The notes under the pieces: generated by a model
Seen by the model: only the letters and a program-made list of their open reading frames with translations
The model's database searches: none
What the model was told of the DNA's origin: nothing
Position numbers and translations under genes: made by a program
Shown here: piece by piece, positions 1 to 5,297 of the stretch
How positions within the stretch are numbered: the stretch's first letter is position 1
Layout of the letters: every line of letters begins with the position of its first letter
NCBI GenBank assembly: GCA_047639615.1
Contig: JBLIOL010000358.1
Span: 1 to 5,297, forward strand
DNA length: 5,297 nt
Direction of reading: 5' to 3'
Source: CAYWNK01 sp047639615
GTDB taxonomy: Bacteria > Planctomycetota > UBA1135 > GCA-002686595

Positions 1-2
1 CC

Positions 3-1577
3 GAGGGCCGCTGGCGTGGGCGCATCGGCATCGATGTGGCGCGCTCCGCGCCCGGCGTGCTCTACGCCTTCGTCGACAACTACGAGATCGCTCCGCCGGA
101 TGAAGAGGAGGGCGAGGAGGGGGAAGTCGGTACCGACTCCTACGGCCGCGAACGTGAAGCGCGCATCAAGGGTTCGGAGGTCTACCGCTCGGATGATCGC
201 GGTGCGAGTTGGCGCAAGGCCAGCGAGAGCAACGACTACATGGCCGGCCTGTCCTCCACCTACGGCTGGGTCTTCGGCCAGATCCGCGTGGACCCGAAGA
301 ACGCCGAGCGCATCTACATCATGGGACTGGGTCTCAACGTCTCCGATGACGGTGGCAAGACCTTCCGGCGCCTGCGCGGCATGCACGGCGACCACCACGC
401 CCTGTGGATCGACCCGAACAACACGGACTACTTGGTCAACGGCAATGATGGAGGCGTGTATGTCTCCTATGACGCCGGCGCTAAGTGGCGCTCCTTCACG
501 GATCGCTTGAACCCGGTGCAGTTCTACAACGTGGGCTTCGACATGGCTGAGCCCTTCCACGTCTACGGCTCGATCCAGGACCACGGCAGCCGTCGCGGAA
601 CCGTCGATCTGGGCCGCGGTCGAGACAAGGTACGCGCGGTGGAGTTCCAAGGGGCGCCCGGCGGCGAGGCGAGCTATCACCAGATCGATCCCACGGATGA
701 GGGCGTGATCTACTCGGCAGGCTTCTACGGACGTATCAACCGCACCGAGGCCGAGAGCGGCACACGCGCGCGGTTGGAATTGGAGCCCCAGGAGGAAGGC
801 GAGGAAGAGGGCGACGGCTACAGCACCGGTCCTGACGACAGTCTGCGCGGTCAGTGGCTCGCGCCCTTCCTGATCTCGCCGCACAACCCGCGCATCATCT
901 ACCACGGGATGAACAAGCTCTTCCGCTCCATGAACCGCGGCGAGAACTTCGAGGAGATCAGTCCCGACCTCTCGCGCAATCAGAAGGACGAGCTCGGCGA
1001 CATTCCCTACCAGACCATCGTCACCATCTCTGAGTCGCCCCTGCGCTTCGGATTGCTCTACGTGGGCACCGACGACGGCCTCGCCCACATGTCGCCGGAC
1101 GGCGGTACGACCTGGGTGAACATCACCGCCGGTCTTGCCCACGAGCGCTGGATCACCCGCGTGGTCGCTTCGCGCTACGACGAGGACACGGTCTACCTGA
1201 CCCAGAACGGCAAGCGTTGGGACGACTTCCGCACCTACGTTTGGCGCTCTACGGATCGCGGTGCCAACTGGGAAGCGGTTGGCTCAGGCATCGCCTGCGG
1301 ACCGGTCAATGTGATCGCTGAAGACCCCAAGGACTCCGAGGTGCTCTACGTGGGCACGGACCTGGGCGTCTACATCAGCGTCGACAAGGCGCGCAGCTGG
1401 CAGCCCTTAGGCGGCAACCTGCCGACGACCTATGTGCACGACCTAGCCGTGCACCCGCGCGACGACATGCTGATCATCGCCACCCACGGCCGCGGCATGT
1501 GGGTCATGGACGCGCGCCCCCTGCAGACCTGGGGCGATCCCGAGCCGGAGCAACTCGAGGAGTCCGAAGCTCAGTGA
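3..1577 (+). CDS. BNR/Asp-box beta-propeller protein (VPS10/sortilin-like, 'glycosyl hydrolase' type), 5' truncated
   Basis: The reading frame is open from base 3 to a TGA at 1575-1577, so the true start lies outside the window; the GTG at 36 is an internal Val codon. Seven Asp boxes (S-x-D-x-G-x-x-W/F type) are visible: SDDRGASW (189-212), SDDGGKTF (342-365), SYDAGAKW (465-488), a degenerate SMNRGENF (927-950), SPDGGTTW (1092-1115), STDRGANW (1248-1271) and a degenerate SVDKARSW (1377-1400). Each marks a blade turn in a beta-propeller. Motifs such as NGNDGGVY, GTDDGL, the 'VHPRDD' stretch and the closing THGRGMWVMD are typical of large secreted BNR/VPS10-like proteins often annotated as glycosyl hydrolases or sialidases. 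Enzymatic activity is not proven for most of them, and no catalytic residues can be assigned here. Two acidic inserts (about 99-125 and 783-818) look like surface loops. The protein ends about 20 residues after the last propeller motif, so it lacks the long C-terminal extension seen in many relatives. Export is likely but the signal peptide is not in view. Confidence 0.88.
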   Translation, partial: EGRWRGRIGIDVARSAPGVLYAFVDNYEIAPPDEEEGEEGEVGTDSYGREREARIKGSEVYRSDDRGASWRKASESNDYMAGLSSTYGWVFGQIRVDPKNAERIYIMGLGLNVSDDGGKTFRRLRGMHGDHHALWIDPNNTDYLVNGNDGGVYVSYDAGAKWRSFTDRLNPVQFYNVGFDMAEPFHVYGSIQDHGSRRGTVDLGRGRDKVRAVEFQGAPGGEASYHQIDPTDEGVIYSAGFYGRINRTEAESGTRARLELEPQEEGEEEGDGYSTGPDDSLRGQWLAPFLISPHNPRIIYHGMNKLFRSMNRGENFEEISPDLSRNQKDELGDIPYQTIVTISESPLRFGLLYVGTDDGLAHMSPDGGTTWVNITAGLAHERWITRVVASRYDEDTVYLTQNGKRWDDFRTYVWRSTDRGANWEAVGSGIACGPVNVIAEDPKDSEVLYVGTDLGVYISVDKARSWQPLGGNLPTTYVHDLAVHPRDDMLIIATHGRGMWVMDARPLQTWGDPEPEQLEESEAQ

Positions 1578-1581
1578 TCGA

Positions 1582-1618
1582 GTTCTGGCGACTTGTGCCT
1601 GACCCAAGTCGCCAGAGC
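1582..1618. terminator. Hairpin between converging genes, likely bidirectional terminator
   Basis: A 12-base perfect inverted repeat has its left arm at 1584-1595 (TCTGGCGACTTG) and right arm at 1605-1616 (CAAGTCGCCAGA), with a 9-base loop. It extends by one T-G wobble and one G-C pair to 14 pairs (1582-1618). It begins a few bases after the propeller-gene stop and ends about 9 bases before the stop of the opposite-strand aminotransferase gene, the expected place for a terminator shared by both. There is no T-run on either side, so it is not a textbook intrinsic terminator; it could instead stall polymerase or protect the 3' ends of the mRNAs. Confidence 0.65.
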
Positions 1619-1625
1619 CCGATGC

Positions 1626-2504
1626 TTAGGCGTTGCTAAAGTCGGGGCGCTTGGCCGCGTGGCTTGCGCGTTCGACCATGGCCCGGCGCAGCTCCAAGGT
1701 CAGTTCGCCGGGTGTGCCGTCTCCGATGGTGCGGCCGTCGATGTTGACGATCGGAACCAGGAAGCGTACGGAGCTGGCGAGGAAGGCTTCGGTCACTTGG
1801 TCTAGTTCGTCCAGGTGCACGGGCTTGCGGCTGATGGTGAGGCCACGGGCCTCGGCCAGGCCGCAGGCGTCGCTGACGGTGATGCTGGGGAGCACGCCCA
1901 GCCCGGCCGTGCGCAGCTCGCCTGCGATACGCAGTACGAGGCCGCTCATGACGCCCTCGAGTAGGTAGCCGTCGGGACTGATCAGGATCGACTCGTAGTT
2001 CTCGCCACCGGGGAAGGGGTGGCGGGCGCGCTGCAGGCTGTAGTCGGTGCCCTTGATCTCGGGCTGCTCGCGAGTGAGCTGACGTTCGAGGGCGCAGCTG
2101 ACACCGGTGCGTAGGAGCTCCTCCGGCAGGTTTGTGACCGGCCAGGCCTGCAGGGCCAGGCGCTGGCCGACGCCGGCCGGGCCCAGGGCCGCCAGGTCGC
2201 CGTCGGCGAGGTCCAGACGCACCTTGAAATCGGTATTTGGGTGTTCCTGAGCGAGCTGGTCGAGCACCTGCGAGACCCAGGTCCCAACCACATACATGTC
2301 CAGGTGCGTTCCCAATCCGAGAGCGGCGCGGCCTGCTTCGAGGCGTAACAAATGAGCGCCCCACAAGTAGACCCGTATGCCTCCGTGTGTACGGAAGCCT
2401 TCATAGACACCCGTCCCCACCGCCTCGAGGACGGCTTCCAGGTTTGCGCCGGGGAGCCTTACAGGTGATTCAGGGTCCATCAGCCAGGTGCAATCGATCG
2501 TCAT
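1626..2504 (-). CDS. Class IV (fold-type IV) PLP-dependent aminotransferase, BCAT/D-amino-acid aminotransferase/ADC lyase-like
   Basis: The product is probably a cytosolic PLP enzyme that moves an amino group between an amino acid and a 2-oxo acid, or a lyase of the same fold. Numbered from the ATG at 2504 (292 residues, a normal size for the family), the N-terminal domain shows GVYEGFRTHGG (32-42) and HLLRLEAGRAALGL (51-64). The candidate Schiff-base lysine is K151 in EIKGTDY, and the cofactor-binding glutamate is E183 in LEGVMSG; their 32-residue spacing fits the family. The phosphate-binding turn GVLPSIT (203-209) and the C-terminal TEAFLASSVRFLVPIVNIDG plus GDGTPG block complete the pattern. 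One oddity is Gly188 where many relatives have Asn (EGxxSN). The substrate cannot be named. I chose ATG 2504 because the conserved domain begins right after it; an in-frame GTG at 2597 would add 31 unconserved-looking residues. Neither start has a well-spaced Shine-Dalgarno. The gene stands alone, converging with the propeller gene and diverging from the VTC gene. Confidence 0.85.
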   Translation of the reverse strand: MTIDCTWLMDPESPVRLPGANLEAVLEAVGTGVYEGFRTHGGIRVYLWGAHLLRLEAGRAALGLGTHLDMYVVGTWVSQVLDQLAQEHPNTDFKVRLDLADGDLAALGPAGVGQRLALQAWPVTNLPEELLRTGVSCALERQLTREQPEIKGTDYSLQRARHPFPGGENYESILISPDGYLLEGVMSGLVLRIAGELRTAGLGVLPSITVSDACGLAEARGLTISRKPVHLDELDQVTEAFLASSVRFLVPIVNIDGRTIGDGTPGELTLELRRAMVERASHAAKRPDFSNA

Positions 2505-2636
2505 GAGCGTAGGAGTTTGGCTAATCGCAAGCCTAAGCGCCTCTCCTCTTGGGGCTCCTTGCTCCGAGCCGACCTCTGGCCTTGAATTGACATACACTTA
2601 ATGACGCTCAGGCCCCTCCAGGGCCCCTGCAACCCC
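2505..2636. promoter_or_regulatory. Divergent intergenic control region with a TTGACA element
   Basis: This is the only stretch that can hold the start signals of both the leftward aminotransferase gene and the rightward VTC-DUF4956-HlyD gene set. Its middle (about 2581-2600) is distinctly AT-richer than the surroundings. TTGACA at 2587-2592 on the + strand matches the sigma70 -35 consensus exactly. However, nothing resembling a -10 box lies 16-18 bases downstream, where the sequence is GC-rich. TACACT at 2593-2598 is a weak -10-like match without a good -35 upstream. If the alternative starts (GTG 2597 on -, ATG 2601 on +) are used, the true gap would shrink to three bases, which argues for the inner starts chosen here. 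Confidence 0.4.
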
Positions 2637-3404
2637 ATGACCCCCGCTGACAACACCCTCTTCTCAAGGCACGAGTGCAAGTACTACGTGGCTGAGGAGC
2701 ATGTACCGGCGGTGCGGGCCATGATCCGTCCGTTCACGCGACCGGACCGTTTTGCGGCCCGCTCGCCCAGAAATAGCTACGCCCTGTCTAGTTTGTATCT
2801 GGACAACCCTGATTTGGCGCTGCTGGTGTCGACGGAAGAGGGGCACAAGAATCGCTTCAAGCTGCGTGTGCGCGCCTACGACGACGACCCTGCCTCGATG
2901 GTCTTTCTGGAGATCAAGCGCCGGGTTGGCGACGTGGTGCTCAAGACCCGGGCGCCTATGGATCGACGCAGGGCTGGTGAGCTGCTGCGCACCCAGGCTG
3001 GGGTGGATCCCGATGGGCTGGATCCGGACGCTGCCGAATTCCTACGCCTCGTCCGCGAGATGGGCGCCGGGCCGGTGGTGCACGTGCGCTATGAGCGCGA
3101 AGCCTACGAGGCGCGCGGCCGCGCTCCCGTGCGGGTCACTTTCGATCGCAAACTGTCGCGGGCCATCACGGATGAATGGGAGCCGCGCCTGCAGGGCGAC
3201 GACTATCGCCGTACTCCGACCGCCGGAGTGATTCTAGAGGTCAAGTTCACCGATAGCGCGCCTTCCTGGGTCGACGAGCTCATCTCCCGGGCCGAACTCA
3301 TGCGCACATCGATTCCTAAGTACGCCCTCTGCATTCACGCTGCCGAGGACCGTGGCGAGATGCAGCGCGGTCAGCGTCGCACCGGAAGGATCACCCGTGG
3401 GTGA
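2637..3404 (+). CDS. VTC-domain polyphosphate polymerase-like protein (triphosphate tunnel fold)
   Basis: The 255-residue soluble protein is essentially a single VTC domain, the fold of the catalytic part of yeast Vtc4, which makes polyphosphate from ATP inside a beta-tunnel lined by basic residues. Motifs in order: RHECKYYV (11-18), SSLYLDNPDL (51-60), RFKLRVRAYDDD (73-84; tunnel arginines R77 and R79), FLEIKRR (90-96; E92, K94), KTR (103-105), VRYEREAY (150-157), VRVTFDRKL (165-173), ILEVKFT (199-205; metal-ligand candidate E201, K203) and the closing IPKYALCIHA (226-235; K228). All the usual charged positions are present, so the domain looks active. There is no SPX domain and no membrane segment. 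The start is uncertain: ATG 2637 puts the domain at residue 11, as is usual, whereas ATG 2601 would add 12 unrecognisable residues; neither has a Shine-Dalgarno. The stop overlaps the next gene's start, implying co-transcription. Polyphosphate synthesis is known for eukaryotic VTC; for bacterial members the product is inferred. Confidence 0.88.
   Translation: MTPADNTLFSRHECKYYVAEEHVPAVRAMIRPFTRPDRFAARSPRNSYALSSLYLDNPDLALLVSTEEGHKNRFKLRVRAYDDDPASMVFLEIKRRVGDVVLKTRAPMDRRRAGELLRTQAGVDPDGLDPDAAEFLRLVREMGAGPVVHVRYEREAYEARGRAPVRVTFDRKLSRAITDEWEPRLQGDDYRRTPTAGVILEVKFTDSAPSWVDELISRAELMRTSIPKYALCIHAAEDRGEMQRGQRRTGRITRG
3384..3390 (+). promoter_or_regulatory. Ribosome binding site that sets the DUF4956 gene start
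   Basis: GGAAGGA lies 6 bases before the GTG at 3397. It is the only well-placed Shine-Dalgarno found in this window. It sits inside the end of the VTC gene and favours GTG 3397 over the in-frame GTG at 3352, which has no such element. Confidence 0.7.
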
Positions 3405-4095
3405 ACTCGACCGTCTCTTCAATGGCTTCAACGGTAACGGGGTCTTCGATAGCTCCCCGCGCGCGTTGGTAGCGTCGCTCCTGGGCGCGTTCTTCCTGGG
3501 TCAGTTGGTGGCTTGGGTCTACACGCACACCCATTCGGGCATGTCCTACTCGCGTACCTTCACCCAGAGCATCGTGCTGCTGATGATGGTCTCGGCCCTG
3601 GTCATGTATGTGATCGGGGACAGCGTGGTCACGGCCTTCGGCTTGCTGGGTGCCTTGGCGATCATCCGCTTCCGCAATGTGCTGAAGGACACGCGCGACA
3701 CCATGTTCGTGTTCTTCTCGCTGGTGCTCGGCATGGCGCTCGGAAGTCAGCGCTTTGCGGTCGCTGTTGTGGGCGCCGTGATGTTGCTAGCGGTAGTGGC
3801 CTACCTGCACTTTGTCGGCTTCGGCGAGCGCGACCAACTGGACGGGCACCTGACGCTCTCCGTCGAGCGCGACTCTTCATCGAACGCCGGCGCCAAGACC
3901 AGCGCCATCCTAGGCGCTTTCTGCCGCAAGGTGCGCCGCATCACAAGCCACGATGAAGGTGGCCGAATCGAATACGTACACGAAATCCGCTTGCGCGACC
4001 CGCGCCGTGGCTCCGAGCTGGTGGACGCCCTGCGCGCCACACCCAGCGTGAGCGACGTTGTCCTTTCCCTGCGCGACCCGTGGGCGGAACTCTAG
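3397..4095 (+). CDS. DUF4956 family integral membrane protein
   Basis: The product is 232 residues from GTG 3397, chosen for the Shine-Dalgarno GGAAGGA 6 bases upstream and the 8-base overlap with the VTC stop; GTG 3352 would add 15 polar residues. Hydrophobic segments lie at about 23-42, 58-74, 77-90 (short, possibly re-entrant), 103-118 and 121-139. The hallmark is the motif GALAIIRFRNVLKDTRDT (85-102), a charged RFR...KD..DT loop between membrane segments typical of DUF4956. The soluble C-terminal part (about 147-232) alternates predicted strands and helices (strand GHLTLSVE, helix around AILGAFCRKVRR, strand YVHEIRL, helix ELVDALRAT, strand VSDVVLSL), like a small ferredoxin/ACT-type domain, and most likely faces the cytosol. 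The biochemical role of the family is unknown. Its members repeatedly sit next to VTC-domain genes, and the translational coupling here suggests it works with the polymerase, perhaps anchoring it or handling its product or substrate. Confidence 0.87.
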   Translation: MGELDRLFNGFNGNGVFDSSPRALVASLLGAFFLGQLVAWVYTHTHSGMSYSRTFTQSIVLLMMVSALVMYVIGDSVVTAFGLLGALAIIRFRNVLKDTRDTMFVFFSLVLGMALGSQRFAVAVVGAVMLLAVVAYLHFVGFGERDQLDGHLTLSVERDSSSNAGAKTSAILGAFCRKVRRITSHDEGGRIEYVHEIRLRDPRRGSELVDALRATPSVSDVVLSLRDPWAEL

Positions 4096-4108
4096 ATCGA
4101 ATAGCTGC

Positions 4109-5297
4109 GTGACCGCTTTAACCAAGATTCCGATTCCGTGGCGCGTGCGCCTGTCCGACTTTGTGCGTGGCCCGCTGCCCGTGCTCGCCTGGCTCGTAGC
4201 AGGAGGCCTGACCTTTCTGCTCTTGCGGGGTAGGCCGGCCACAGGCCAGATCAGTGGGCTCGTAACCGAGCCCGTGATACAGCTCGCCTTTGGCGAAGCC
4301 GGTCAACTGCAGGAGATCTTGATCCCGGCCGGCGGCCAGGTCGTAGCGGGGCAACCCCTGGCGCTCTTGGCCGACGACGACCTGGAGCTGCAGGGCGTGG
4401 GCATTCAGCGCCGGCTCGAAGTGCTCGAGGCTGAGCTGGTCGCGATTCGCGAGCGCTCCGCAGGCAACCAAGCGGACTTGCGTGTTCAGATCCTGCAGGA
4501 GTCCGAGAGCAAGGACCTGGCTGAGCTTGAGCTGCTGGCCGAAGCACTGCTCGAGAATCGCCGCTTCAGCAATGATGTGGCCGACCTGCAACTGGACGTG
4601 CTGGCACGCGAGGTCGACTTGGAAGTCGCCCGTCTCGAGCACAGCCGCGTGCAGGTACGTCTCAATCGCGGGCGCGCCCTGGCCGCGCAGAAACTGTTCG
4701 AGGAAGCCACGGTCGAGGACCTGGCCCTCGAGCTCGATCAATTGGCTGCCGAGATCAAGTCACGCGAAGCACAGGTGGCTGGAACGCGCCGTGAACATCG
4801 GAGTGCCGAAGCCCGACAAGCTAGCTGGCAGGCTCGCGACACCGCCGACGATTCGCTCCCGGTAGACGACCGCATGACCGCTCTCTTCGCTGAGATGGAA
4901 GCGGAATTGGCCGTGGTGCGCGCGCGCTTGGCCCTGGAACGGGTTCAGTTCTCACACCTCGAGTTAGCGCGTGCGGCGCGCATTCTGGGAGCCCCGGCCG
5001 ATGGGGTTGTGGCCGAGCATCTGTTGCTCGCTGGCCAGTTCCTGAACGCGGGTGCACCTGTGCTCAGCTTGCGTACTCCCATCGCACGCTCACTCGTGCT
5101 CTGGCTGCCTTCCACGGCGCTGGTCTCGCGGCCTGATCCGGGCACGCTCTACCGCATTGCACGCAGCGCCGATACGCGCACCCTGGCCAGTGCAACCTTG
5201 GTCTCTGTGGCTAGCGGAGTCGGACCCCTGCCGACCGCACTCTGGCGCGATGCGCGCGTCCCGCAGTATGGCTTGGCCTTGACCATGGACGTGCCTG
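4109..5297 (+). CDS. HlyD-family membrane fusion (periplasmic adaptor) protein, 3' truncated
   Basis: The frame is open from GTG 4109 to the window end (396 complete codons), so the C-terminus is missing. A short basic N-terminus is followed by one membrane anchor at about residues 24-39 (LAWLVAGGLTFLLL). Then come the first half of a lipoyl/barrel-sandwich domain (46-89: GQISG...AGQLQEILIPAGGQVVAGQPLALL), a long Glu/Leu/Arg-rich coiled-coil hairpin (about 93-285), the second lipoyl half (292-324: GAPADGVVAEHLLLAGQFLNAGAPVLSL) and the beginning of a beta-barrel domain. This order is that of HlyD/EmrA-type adaptors, which link an inner-membrane transporter or synthase to the outer envelope. 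It starts 13 bases after the DUF4956 stop without a clear Shine-Dalgarno, in the same direction, so it is probably in the same operon. The transporter or synthase partner should lie downstream, outside the window. The GTG start is the nearest in-frame candidate after the preceding stop; TTG at 4058 is possible but less likely. Confidence 0.83.
   Translation, partial: MTALTKIPIPWRVRLSDFVRGPLPVLAWLVAGGLTFLLLRGRPATGQISGLVTEPVIQLAFGEAGQLQEILIPAGGQVVAGQPLALLADDDLELQGVGIQRRLEVLEAELVAIRERSAGNQADLRVQILQESESKDLAELELLAEALLENRRFSNDVADLQLDVLAREVDLEVARLEHSRVQVRLNRGRALAAQKLFEEATVEDLALELDQLAAEIKSREAQVAGTRREHRSAEARQASWQARDTADDSLPVDDRMTALFAEMEAELAVVRARLALERVQFSHLELARAARILGAPADGVVAEHLLLAGQFLNAGAPVLSLRTPIARSLVLWLPSTALVSRPDPGTLYRIARSADTRTLASATLVSVASGVGPLPTALWRDARVPQYGLALTMDVP

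Noticed and set aside
16..510. 164-codon + frame overlapping the propeller gene
   Set aside because: Thr/Arg/Ser-rich low-complexity product in a shifted frame of a gene with clear Asp boxes.
1593..1968. Two + strand frames at 1593-1805 and 1633-1968
   Set aside because: They lie opposite the aminotransferase coding sequence; the first also begins inside the hairpin. Neither product has recognisable motifs.
1636..2364. 242-codon - strand frame overlapping the aminotransferase
   Set aside because: The product is Arg/Pro/Gly-rich with no motif, a +1/-1 shadow of the real aminotransferase frame.
3003..3033. Near-repeat of GGATCC-GATG-like units in the VTC gene
   Set aside because: It encodes a short Asp-Pro-Asp-Gly-Leu-Asp-Pro-Asp loop; two imperfect copies are not a meaningful repeat array.
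2752..3231. 159-codon + frame inside the VTC gene
   Set aside because: Cys/Trp/Arg-rich shifted-frame shadow of the conserved VTC domain.
4118..4741. Long open frame (207 codons) on the - strand opposite the HlyD gene
   Set aside because: It is antisense to a clear HlyD-type protein with anchor, lipoyl halves and coiled coil; the Leu/Gln-rich antisense product matches no family I recognise and is a codon-bias shadow.
4821..5282. Short frames on both strands near the window end (4821-5057 -, 4945-5145 -, 5052-5282 +)
   Set aside because: All overlap the continuing HlyD frame and show no independent start signals or motifs.

Overview
The window is a GC-rich (roughly 60-65 % by eye), densely coding bacterial segment with five genes, two of them cut by the window edges. 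There are no RNA genes, mobile elements or CRISPR arrays that I can see. Frequent GTG starts, mostly absent Shine-Dalgarno sequences and a multi-Asp-box 'BNR/VPS10-like' beta-propeller protein suggest a free-living environmental lineage such as Acidobacteriota, Gemmatimonadota, Planctomycetota or a related uncultured group. That placement is inference and cannot be settled from this sequence.

Layout: (1) Bases 3-1577 (+) hold the C-terminal part of a BNR/Asp-box beta-propeller protein with seven visible Asp boxes. (2) Bases 1578-1625 hold a strong hairpin between two converging genes, probably a shared transcription stop. (3) Bases 1626-2504 (-) encode a fold-type IV PLP aminotransferase of the BCAT / D-amino-acid aminotransferase / aminodeoxychorismate lyase group. 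(4) Bases 2505-2636 are the divergent control region. (5) From 2637 to the window end (+) runs a tight three-gene set: a VTC-domain polyphosphate polymerase-like protein of the triphosphate tunnel fold, a DUF4956 membrane protein whose start overlaps the VTC stop by 8 bases, and an HlyD-type membrane fusion (adaptor) protein that starts 13 bases after the DUF4956 stop and runs off the window.

How they may work together: VTC-domain proteins and DUF4956 proteins are a recurrent bacterial gene pair of poorly known function. Here the pair is followed at once by an HlyD-like adaptor, which suggests that nucleotide-dependent polymer (polyphosphate) synthesis, a membrane component and an envelope-spanning export component may form one system. 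This is the most interesting part of the window. The beta-propeller gene and the aminotransferase face other directions and show no sequence sign of belonging to that system.
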